A stretch of DNA of 7,532 nt from Friedmanniella sp. (GTDB lineage: Bacteria; Actinomycetota; Actinomycetes; Propionibacteriales; Propionibacteriaceae): positions 1 through 7,532 of the forward strand of contig JAOPXW010000129.1 in the NCBI GenBank assembly GCA_025964935.1, given 5' to 3'. A program made the position numbers and the translations under genes. Every line of letters starts with the position of its first letter. The stretch's first letter is position 1. This document shows, one piece after another, positions 1 to 7,532 of the stretch. The notes under the pieces were generated by a model, which saw nothing but the letters and a program-made list of their open reading frames with translations, did no database searches and was not told the DNA's origin.

Positions 1-1984
1 CGAAGAGCGTATGTACGCCGCGGGCCGTATCCCGGGCTCGTTCTTCCGTCGCGAGGGTCGCCCGTCCGAGGGCGCCATTCTCACCTGCCGGCTGATCGAC
101 CGCCCGCTGCGTCCCTGCTTCGTCAAGGGGCTGCGCAACGAGGTCCAGGTCGTGGTCACCGTCATGGCGCTGAACCCCAACAAGACCTACGACGTCGTGG
201 CCATCAACGCCGCCTCGATGTCCACCCAGCTCGCCGGCCTGCCGTTCACCGGCCCGGTCGGTGGCGTCCGCGTCGCCCTCATCGGTGACCAGTGGATCGG
301 GTTCCCCGACGTCGACCAGCTCAAGGACTCGACCTTCGACATGGTCGTGGCCGGCCGGGTGCTGCCCGACGGTGACGTCGCCATCATGATGGTCGAGGCC
401 GAGTCGACCCTGCAGACGTGGGACTTCGTGGCCGCGGGCAAGACCGCCCCGACCGAGGACGTCGTCGCCCAGGGCCTGGAGGCCTCGAAGCCGTTCATCA
501 AGGCCCTGTGCGACGCACAGGCCGAGCTGGCCGGGCGCTTCCCGAAGACCACCGCCGAGTTCCCGATCTTCTCCGACTACGCCGACGACGTGTACGCCGC
601 CGTGTCGGGGGCCGGCAGCGACGAGCTCGCCCAGGTCATGTCGATCGCCGACAAGCAGGAGCGCGAGGAGGCCACCGACACCCTCAAGGGCAAGCTGGTC
701 GCCCAGCTCTCCGGTCAGTTCGAGGGTCGCGAGAAGGAGATCAGCGGGGCCTACCGCGCGCTGACCAAGAAGCTCGTCCGGCAGAAGATCCTGCGCGAGC
801 AGATCCGCATCGACGGCCGCGGGGTCAGCGACATCCGCACGCTGTCCGCGGAGGTGGGCATCATCCCCCGCGTGCACGGCTCCGCGCTGTTCCAGCGCGG
901 CGAGACCCAGATCCTGGGCGTCACGACGCTCAACATGCTGGGCATGGAGCAGAAGCTCGACACGTTGGCGCCCGAGACGACCAAGCGCTACATGCACAAC
1001 TACAACTTCCCGCCCTACTCCACCGGTGAGACCGGTCGGGTCGGGTCGCCGAAGCGGCGCGAGATCGGCCACGGTGCCCTCGCTGAGCGGGCCCTGGTCC
1101 CGGTGCTGCCGACGCGCGAGGAGTTCCCTTACGCCATCCGCCAGGTCTCCGAGGCGCTGGGCTCCAACGGGTCCACCTCGATGGGCTCGGTCTGCGCGTC
1201 GACCCTGGCCCTGCTCAACGCCGGGGTGCCGCTGCGCGCCCCGGTCGCCGGCATCGCCATGGGTCTGATCTCCGACACCGTCGACGGTCAGACCTCCTAC
1301 GTGGCCCTGACCGACATCCTGGGAGCCGAGGACGCCTTCGGCGACATGGACTTCAAGGTCGCCGGGACCCGCGCCTTCATCACGGCCCTGCAGCTGGACA
1401 CCAAGCTCGACGGCATCCCCGCCTCCGTGCTCGCCGGTGCCCTGACCCAGGCCAAGGACGCGCGGAACACGATCCTCGACGTCATGAACGAGGCCATCGA
1501 CGCTCCGGACGAGATGAGCCTGTTCGCCCCGCGGATCATCACCATCAAGATCCCCGTGGACAAGATTGGGGAGGTCATCGGCCCGAAGGGCAAGGTGATC
1601 AACCAGATCCAGGACGACACCGGTGCCGACATCTCGATCGAGGACGACGGCACGATCTACGTCGGTGCGGACTCGGGCGAGAAGGCCGAGGCGGCGCGCG
1701 CGCTCATCAACGCGATCGCCAACCCGACCATGCCCGAGAAGGGTGAGCGCTACCTGGGCACGGTCGTCAAGATCACCGCCTTCGGCGCGTTCGTCTCCCT
1801 GCTCCCGGGCAAGGACGGCCTGCTGCACATCTCCAAGCTGCGCCCCCTCGCCGGTGGCGCACGGGTGGAGAGCGTGGAGGACGTGGTCAGCGTCGGCCAG
1901 AAGATCCAGGTCGAGATCAACGAGATCGACGACCGCGGCAAGCTGTCGCTGATCCCGGTGGTCGAAGAAGAGGTCTCTGCGTAA
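1..1984 (+). CDS. pnp: Polynucleotide phosphorylase (PNPase/GPSI), 5'-truncated by window edge
   Basis: PNPase degrades RNA 3'-to-5' with phosphate, releasing nucleoside diphosphates; it can also add 3' tails. It acts as a cytoplasmic trimer. The reading frame is already open at base 2 (E-E-R before M at 11), so the ATG at 11 is internal; by comparison with actinobacterial homologues of about 740 residues, roughly 70 N-terminal residues lie upstream. Visible in order: the end of the first RNase PH core with the [10 protein letters not shown] motif (41-70), the helical linker domain (about 480-790), the second RNase PH core (about 805-1490), a KH domain with its GPKG loop at 1580-1591, and an S1 domain (about 1742-1957). 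The phosphate-binding STS of the second core is at 1172-1180. The catalytic D, D and K of the D-x5-D-x-K motif are at 1331, 1349 and 1355, matching E. coli D486, D492 and K494. The protein ends soon after S1 with only a short acidic tail (VVEEEVSA). Identification is essentially certain. Confidence 0.98.
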   Translation, partial: EERMYAAGRIPGSFFRREGRPSEGAILTCRLIDRPLRPCFVKGLRNEVQVVVTVMALNPNKTYDVVAINAASMSTQLAGLPFTGPVGGVRVALIGDQWIGFPDVDQLKDSTFDMVVAGRVLPDGDVAIMMVEAESTLQTWDFVAAGKTAPTEDVVAQGLEASKPFIKALCDAQAELAGRFPKTTAEFPIFSDYADDVYAAVSGAGSDELAQVMSIADKQEREEATDTLKGKLVAQLSGQFEGREKEISGAYRALTKKLVRQKILREQIRIDGRGVSDIRTLSAEVGIIPRVHGSALFQRGETQILGVTTLNMLGMEQKLDTLAPETTKRYMHNYNFPPYSTGETGRVGSPKRREIGHGALAERALVPVLPTREEFPYAIRQVSEALGSNGSTSMGSVCASTLALLNAGVPLRAPVAGIAMGLISDTVDGQTSYVALTDILGAEDAFGDMDFKVAGTRAFITALQLDTKLDGIPASVLAGALTQAKDARNTILDVMNEAIDAPDEMSLFAPRIITIKIPVDKIGEVIGPKGKVINQIQDDTGADISIEDDGTIYVGADSGEKAEAARALINAIANPTMPEKGERYLGTVVKITAFGAFVSLLPGKDGLLHISKLRPLAGGARVESVEDVVSVGQKIQVEINEIDDRGKLSLIPVVEEEVSA

Positions 1985-1988
1985 GGCA

Positions 1989-4132
<2,144 letters not shown>

Positions 4133-4133
4133 C

Positions 4134-4865
4134 GTGCCCGCCCGCTCGCCCGACCAGCACGGGGCCGCCGGGCTCCGCGGCCTGGTGGTTCTGCTCGTCG
4201 TGGCCGCGGTGCTGGTCGGGGGCTTCCTCGTCGGGGACCGCTGGGCGGTGGGCCGGGTGCAGAGCCGGGTGGCCGACCAGCTGCAGGGCCAGCTCGGCAC
4301 CCCCGACCCGCCGCAGGTGACCATCGCCGGGCGGCCGTTCCTGACCCAGGTCGTGGGTCGCTCGATCGGGTCGGTGCACGTGGTCGCCGACGGGGTCGGC
4401 ACCACCAACCGGGCCCGGCTGGTGCTGTCCCACGCCGACTTCGTGCTGCACGACATCAGCACCCGGGACTGGTGGCAGACGATGACCGTACGCCGACTGG
4501 ACGGCACCGCGCTGGTGGCCTACGACCAGCTCAACCGGGTCGCCTCGGTGCCGCTGGCCTACGCCGGCCCCGGGCGGGTCCGGACCGACATCGAGACCGG
4601 GGTCCTCGGGGTCCAGGTCAAGACGCGGGTGACCGGCGCCCTGGGCCTGAACGTGGCCGACCAGACCGTGGCCCTCACCGACCCCCAGCTCGCCGTCAAC
4701 GGCGTGGCCATCCCCGACGCGGTGGCCACGGCGCTGCTGGCCACGGTCGTGAAGCCCATCCCGCTCACCGGGCTGCCGGTCGGCATGCGCATCACCGCCG
4801 CGGAGGTCGCCGAGGACGGGGTGCACGCCACCGTGCTGGGAGAGGATCTCCCGCTCGAGCGGTGA
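4134..4865 (+). CDS. DUF2993 (LmeA-like) membrane-anchored lipid-binding protein
   Basis: This 243-residue protein has a short N-terminal region with two arginines, then one hydrophobic segment at about residues 15-34 (rich in L and V), which reads as an uncleaved signal anchor or signal peptide. The rest should be outside the membrane. The region from about residue 42 matches the DUF2993/LmeA pattern: a short amphipathic helix, then the characteristic GRPFLTQVVGRSIGSVHV (66-83), followed by alternating beta-strand-like segments. The mycobacterial relative LmeA binds phospholipids and affects lipomannan elongation; lipid binding here is inferred from family membership only. The GTG start lies 1 nt after the dapB stop (TGA-C-GTG) with no clear ribosome binding site, which suggests translational coupling to dapB. 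Starting further downstream would remove the membrane segment. It is convergent with the GNAT gene, 25 nt away. Confidence 0.8.
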   Translation: MPARSPDQHGAAGLRGLVVLLVVAAVLVGGFLVGDRWAVGRVQSRVADQLQGQLGTPDPPQVTIAGRPFLTQVVGRSIGSVHVVADGVGTTNRARLVLSHADFVLHDISTRDWWQTMTVRRLDGTALVAYDQLNRVASVPLAYAGPGRVRTDIETGVLGVQVKTRVTGALGLNVADQTVALTDPQLAVNGVAIPDAVATALLATVVKPIPLTGLPVGMRITAAEVAEDGVHATVLGEDLPLER

Positions 4866-4884
4866 CCGGGAGCGGGGCCAACGG

Positions 4885-4900
4885 CGCCGCTCAGGCGGCG
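4885..4900. terminator. Weak hairpin between convergent genes
   Basis: CGCCGC and GCGGCG form a 6-bp GC-only stem around a TCAG loop that contains the GNAT stop codon. It sits between the ends of the DUF2993 gene (+) and the GNAT gene (-), where a bidirectional terminator would be expected. It has no T-run on either side, and short GC stems are common at this base composition. Confidence 0.3.
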
Positions 4901-5457
4901 GGGTCGTCGCCGAGGTCGGTGTGCAGGCGGACCTGCTTGAGCCGTACGCCCTCCTCGCTGGTCCCGATCTCGCGGAACGCGCCGTCGGCGGCCCAGCCGG
5001 CCGCGCCGACGAAGGTCCGCAGGTCGTCGTCGGCGGCCAGCACCCACCACAGGCCGCGGCCGAAGCCGTCGGCCCGCAGGGTGTCCACGCAGGCGTTCAG
5101 CAGCCGGGACCCGTGGCCCCGGCGGCGGGCCACGGGGTCGATGACGAGCTGGTCGACCTCGCCGTCGGTGCCGGGGTCGGCGTCCGGGTCACCGGCCGGC
5201 AAGGTGATGGCGTAGCCGACCACCCGGTGCTGCTCCACCGCGACCAGGACCCGCAGCCGGGCGTCGGAGGGGCGGGAGATGGTGTCCGACCAGCTGCGCG
5301 CCATGTCCTCCAGGCTCACGGCCAGCAGCTCGCGTACGGTGCCGGCCGGGAAGGTCTCCGCCCAGGAACGGCGTTGCAGCTCGGCGATGGCGGGGGCCTC
5401 GGTCGGCCAGGCCAGGCGGACCGAGTCAGCGACGGAGGCGTCGGCGGGAGAGCTCAC
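4891..5457 (-). CDS. GNAT family N-acetyltransferase
   Basis: This 188-residue protein transfers an acetyl (or other acyl) group from a CoA thioester to an amine; the substrate cannot be told from sequence. After an N-terminal region with a strand and helix (VRLAWPTEAPAIAELQ), the fold shows VVGYAITL (79-86), then motif A E100-VDQLVIDPVARRRGHGSRLL. There, R111-R-R-G114-H-G116 is the pyrophosphate-binding loop of acetyl-CoA. The segment DDDLRTFVGAAGWAADGAF (143-161) corresponds to motif B. The length is normal and no domain is missing. The start is a GTG with no Shine-Dalgarno sequence, but TACCAT lies exactly 7 nt upstream, so a leaderless mRNA is likely. It is transcribed divergently from rnj, with a perfect CRP-type palindrome in between. 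It is not a usual member of the dapB-rnj neighbourhood as I know it. Confidence 0.88.
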   Translation of the reverse strand: MSSPADASVADSVRLAWPTEAPAIAELQRRSWAETFPAGTVRELLAVSLEDMARSWSDTISRPSDARLRVLVAVEQHRVVGYAITLPAGDPDADPGTDGEVDQLVIDPVARRRGHGSRLLNACVDTLRADGFGRGLWWVLAADDDLRTFVGAAGWAADGAFREIGTSEEGVRLKQVRLHTDLGDDPAA

Positions 5458-5464
5458 GTCCGCG

Positions 5465-5470
5465 ATGGTA
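5465..5470 (-). promoter_or_regulatory. Candidate -10 of leaderless GNAT promoter
   Basis: On the minus strand this reads TACCAT, matching TANNNT. Seven bases separate it from the GTG start at 5457, so transcription would begin at or next to the start codon. No canonical -35 box is present at the usual distance; the region 15-21 nt upstream is occupied by the CRP-type palindrome. Confidence 0.45.
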
Positions 5471-5484
5471 GCCGCCCCGACCGA

Positions 5485-5502
5485 CTGTGACGACCGTCAC
5501 AG
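5485..5502. promoter_or_regulatory. CRP/GlxR-type operator (TGTGA-N6-TCACA)
   Basis: CTGTGACGACCGTCACAG is a perfect 7-bp inverted repeat with a 4-bp spacer. Its core, TGTGA-N6-TCACA at 5486-5501, has every consensus base of the binding site for cAMP-receptor-type regulators (E. coli CRP, corynebacterial GlxR, mycobacterial Rv3676). It is centred at 5493.5, about 36 bp upstream of the GNAT start. If the GNAT mRNA is leaderless, the site would cover the -35 region. It could also affect a distal rnj promoter. Binding is inferred, and no regulator gene lies in the window. Confidence 0.7.
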
Positions 5503-5512
5503 CGCGCGTCCG

Positions 5513-5518
5513 TAACGT
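5513..5518 (+). promoter_or_regulatory. Possible distal rnj promoter -10
   Basis: TAACGT fits TANNNT and lies 11 nt from the CRP-type palindrome. A transcript starting near 5525 would carry a leader of about 150 nt containing the long hairpin at 5547-5594. There is no good -35 box, so this is a weak call. Confidence 0.22.
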
Positions 5519-5546
5519 TCGCTGACCGGCGGACGATCTAGTGGGT

Positions 5547-5594
5547 GAGTCGCGCACGTTACCTGAACCCCCGAGCAGGCAATGTGCGCGACTT
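5547..5594 (+). repeat. Long imperfect inverted repeat / hairpin upstream of rnj
   Basis: The arms are AGTCGCGCACGTT (5548-5560) and AATGTGCGCGACT (5581-5593). They are complementary over 13 positions with one G-T pairing, which would be a G-U wobble in RNA. A further G-U pair is possible outside (5547/5594). Inside the arms, after a single A/C mismatch, CCTG (5562-5565) pairs with CAGG (5576-5579) around a 10-nt loop. The right arm is followed by TTTCT. It could be an RNA leader structure or attenuator for rnj if transcription starts upstream, or a DNA operator if rnj starts only from the proximal promoter. Confidence 0.7.
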
Positions 5595-5661
5595 TCTGCG
5601 TCCCCGGACCCGGTTTCCTCCACCCCCCGCCGACGTGTCGGGGCGAACCCTGAGCGGTGTG

Positions 5662-5667
5662 TAGCCT
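5662..5667 (+). promoter_or_regulatory. Candidate -10 of leaderless rnj promoter
   Basis: TAGCCT fits TANNNT and ends 8 nt before the GTG at 5676, the spacing expected when transcription begins at the start codon. No Shine-Dalgarno sequence precedes this GTG, which supports a leaderless mRNA. No clear -35 box is seen. Confidence 0.45.
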
Positions 5668-5675
5668 TGCCTGTT

Positions 5676-7361
5676 GTGGTAACCAACAAACTGAAGACCC
5701 CGCCCCCACTGGCCAAGGGGGCCCTGCGCATCATCCCGCTCGGCGGACTTGGCGACATCGGGCGCAACATGACCGTGCTGGAGATCGACGGGAAGCTGCT
5801 GCTGATCGACTGCGGCGTGCTGTTCCCCGAGGAGAACCACCCCGGCGTCGACCTCATCCTGCCCGGCTTCGAGGTCATCGCCGACCGGCTGGACGACGTG
5901 GTGGGCCTGGTGCTGACGCACGGTCACGAGGACCACATCGGCGCCGTCCCCTACCTGCTGCGCCAGCGCCAGGACATCAAGCTGATCGGGTCCAAGCTCA
6001 CCCTGGCCCTGGTGTCGGAGAAGTTCCGGGAGCACCGCATCCGCAACGTGGACAAGCGTGTGGTCGACGACGGGGAGCGGATCACGGTCGGCCCCTTCGA
6101 CCTGGAGTTCGTGGCGGTCAACCACTCGATCCCGGACGCGCTCGCCGTCGCGGTCCGCACCGCGGCCGGCACCGTCCTGCACACCGGCGACTTCAAGATG
6201 GACCAGCTGCCCCTGGACGGCCGGATCACCGACCTGCGGGCCTTCGCCCGCCTCGGCGAGGAGGGGGTCGACCTCTTCATGGTCGACTCGACCAACGCCG
6301 AGGTGCCCGGGTTCACCACCCCCGAGCGGGACATCGCCGCCGCCCTGGACCGGGTGTTCAGCCAGAGCCGGCAGCGGGTCATCGTGGCCTGCTTCGCCTC
6401 GCATGTGCACCGGGTCCAGCAGGTGCTGGACTCCGCGGTCCGGCACGGCCGCAAGGTCGTCTACGTCGGCCGCTCGATGCTGCGCAACATGGGCGTCGCC
6501 CGCGACCTCGGTTACCTCAAGGTCCCGGCCAACACGCTGATCGAGCTGCGCGACATCGAGAAGTACAAGCCGCAGGACGTGGTCATCATCTCCACCGGCT
6601 CCCAGGGCGAGCCGCTGTCGGCCCTCTCCCGGATGGCCAACCGTGAGCACCCGGTGATCGAGCTCGTCGCCGGTGACACCGTGGTGCTGGCCAGCTCGCT
6701 GATCCCCGGTAACGAGAACTCGGTCTACCGGGTCATCAACGGGCTCAGCCGGCTCGGGGCCAAGGTCGTGCACAAGGGCAATGCGCTGGTGCACGTGTCC
6801 GGTCACGCCAGTGCGGGTGAGCTGCTCTACTGCTACAACATCGTCCGCCCCCGCAACGTGATGCCGGTGCACGGTGAGTCCCGGCACCTGATCGCCAACG
6901 CCGACCTGGCCGTGGCCACCGGGGTCCCGCGGGAGCGCACCATCATAGCCGATGACGGCTCCGTGGTCGACCTGCAGGGCGGTCGCGCCAGCATCGTGGG
7001 CAAGCTCGACGCGGGCTACATCTTCGTCGACGGGATGACGGTCGGCGACATCTCCGAGACGTCGCTGACCGACCGGCGCAACCTCGGCGAGGAGGGCTTC
7101 ATCTCCGTCGTGACGGTGGTGAACCTGAACACGTCGAAGATCATCAGCGGTCCCGACATCCACGCCCGCGGGTTCGTGGAGGACGACTCCATCTTCGACT
7201 CGGTCCGGCCCCTGATCGTCACGGTGCTGGAGGAGGCGCTGGCCGAGGGGGTCACCGACACCTACCGGCTGCAGCAGGTCGTCCGGCGTCGGATGGGCAA
7301 GTGGGTCAACGACGCCCACCGCCGCCGCCCGATGATCGTGCCGGTGGTCATCCAGGCCTGA
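5676..7361 (+). CDS. rnj: Ribonuclease J (5'-3' exonuclease/endonuclease)
   Basis: RNase J processes and degrades mRNA and rRNA in the cytoplasm through a two-metal metallo-beta-lactamase/beta-CASP active site. From the GTG at 5676 it has 561 residues, normal for the family. Metal-binding motifs: H82-G-H84-E-D86-H87 (HxHxDH), H150 in NHSIPD, D172 in HTGDFK and H399 in MPVHGES. The beta-CASP region includes D204-STNAE and CFASHVHRVQQ, and H373-VSGH377-AS lies before the C-terminal part of the beta-lactamase fold. The family C-terminal domain runs from about residue 450 to the end (RRRPMIVPVVIQA). The frame stays open upstream to GTG 5541, but residues before 5676 do not resemble the family and would run through the regulatory region. 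TTG 5667 is a less likely start. PNPase upstream works from the opposite RNA end. thyX and dapA, often just upstream of rnj in actinobacteria, are absent here. Confidence 0.96.
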   Translation: MVTNKLKTPPPLAKGALRIIPLGGLGDIGRNMTVLEIDGKLLLIDCGVLFPEENHPGVDLILPGFEVIADRLDDVVGLVLTHGHEDHIGAVPYLLRQRQDIKLIGSKLTLALVSEKFREHRIRNVDKRVVDDGERITVGPFDLEFVAVNHSIPDALAVAVRTAAGTVLHTGDFKMDQLPLDGRITDLRAFARLGEEGVDLFMVDSTNAEVPGFTTPERDIAAALDRVFSQSRQRVIVACFASHVHRVQQVLDSAVRHGRKVVYVGRSMLRNMGVARDLGYLKVPANTLIELRDIEKYKPQDVVIISTGSQGEPLSALSRMANREHPVIELVAGDTVVLASSLIPGNENSVYRVINGLSRLGAKVVHKGNALVHVSGHASAGELLYCYNIVRPRNVMPVHGESRHLIANADLAVATGVPRERTIIADDGSVVDLQGGRASIVGKLDAGYIFVDGMTVGDISETSLTDRRNLGEEGFISVVTVVNLNTSKIISGPDIHARGFVEDDSIFDSVRPLIVTVLEEALAEGVTDTYRLQQVVRRRMGKWVNDAHRRRPMIVPVVIQA

Positions 7362-7383
7362 CCGACCACCCACCGCTCGACCG

Positions 7384-7412
7384 GACCCCGGTGCCGTCAC
7401 GGCGTCGGGGTC
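7384..7412 (+). terminator. Strong hairpin terminator after rnj
   Basis: Starting 22 nt after the rnj stop, GACCCCG (7384-7390) pairs with CGGGGTC (7406-7412) and GCCG pairs with CGGC inside. The two steps between are G-U wobbles in RNA, giving a continuous 13-bp stem capped by a 3-nt TCA loop. No T-run follows, which is common for actinobacterial terminators. The position between convergent reading frames suggests it could act in both directions. Confidence 0.75.
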
Positions 7413-7444
7413 TGAGCGTCCATGGCCCCTGACCACCAGTACGC

Positions 7445-7532
7445 CTAGAGGTAGAAGCCGGTGCCGCTCGCCGCCGGGTCCACCGGGCCCGGTGCCGGGC
7501 GATCGGCCAGGGCCGACCGGAACAGGCACACC
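7445..7532 (-). CDS. Possible C-terminal fragment of a convergent unknown gene
   Basis: On the minus strand, a frame entering from the right edge ends at TAG (complement of 7445-7447). The 28 visible codons encode a tail reading VCLFRSALADRPAP, then GPVDPAASGTGFYL. Twenty-six of the 28 codons end in G or C, as in the real genes here, while the other minus frame I checked across this stretch shows much lower third-position GC. It is convergent with rnj, with the strong hairpin between them. I do not recognise the protein, and the fragment is too short for a function. Confidence 0.5.
   Translation of the reverse strand, partial: VCLFRSALADRPAPGPVDPAASGTGFYL

Noticed and set aside
11..13. ATG at 11 as the start of pnp
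   Set aside because: The frame continues upstream to the window edge with E-E-R, matching the conserved EERMYAAG segment, and about 70 family residues are missing.
5507..5535. CGTCCG/CGGACG 6-bp inverted repeat around the possible distal promoter
   Set aside because: The arms are short with a 17-nt spacer, which is expected by chance at this GC content.
5541..5543. GTG at 5541 as the rnj start
   Set aside because: The extra 45 residues are unlike RNase J N-termini and would be encoded across the inverted repeat; codon bias is also poor there.
5630..5641. CCGAC/GTCGG inverted repeat just before the rnj start
   Set aside because: The 2-nt spacer leaves only about a 4-bp stem, and no consensus operator is recognised.
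7422..7448. Eight-codon plus-strand frame after the rnj terminator
   Set aside because: It is too short, lies after a strong terminator and has no ribosome binding site.
5559..7529. Minus-strand frame of 656 codons without a stop, opposite rnj
   Set aside because: It is antisense to a clearly identified RNase J gene. Its translation is a low-complexity mix of H, V, G, D and R with no family motif, as expected opposite GC-rich codons.

Overview
This is a gene-dense, very GC-rich chromosomal window. The third codon position is almost always G or C, and GTG starts are frequent. Protein sequences and gene order point to an Actinomycetota (high-GC Gram-positive) chromosome. The conserved segment is pnp, an M16 zinc peptidase, dapB, then rnj for ribonuclease J. 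I cannot name the family or genus from the sequence alone.

Layout: (1) 1-1984, +: the 3' nine-tenths of pnp (polynucleotide phosphorylase), cut by the left edge. (2) 1989-3302, +: M16 zinc peptidase, 4 nt after pnp. (3) 3303-3385: 83-nt gap with a possible internal promoter. (4) 3386-4132, +: dapB. (5) 4134-4865, +: membrane-anchored DUF2993/LmeA-like protein, 1 nt after dapB. (6) 4891-5457, -: GNAT acetyltransferase, convergent with the preceding gene. (7) 5458-5675: a 218-bp divergent regulatory region. It holds a perfect CRP/GlxR-type palindrome, a long imperfect inverted repeat and two candidate leaderless promoters. (8) 5676-7361, +: ribonuclease J. (9) 7384-7412: a strong terminator hairpin. 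(10) 7445-7532, -: a probable C-terminal fragment of a convergent gene running off the right edge.

How the genes work together: the two outer genes encode complementary RNA-decay enzymes, PNPase (3'-5', phosphorolytic) and RNase J (5'-3' exonuclease and endonuclease). Between them lie a cell-wall/lysine precursor enzyme (DapB), a processing-type peptidase and a likely envelope lipid-binding protein. These are mostly core genes. In many actinobacteria thyX and dapA lie between dapB and rnj; here that slot holds the DUF2993 and GNAT genes.

I found no mobile element, CRISPR array, tRNA/rRNA or defence system, and nothing amounting to a new multi-gene system. The least explained sequence is the regulatory region upstream of rnj.
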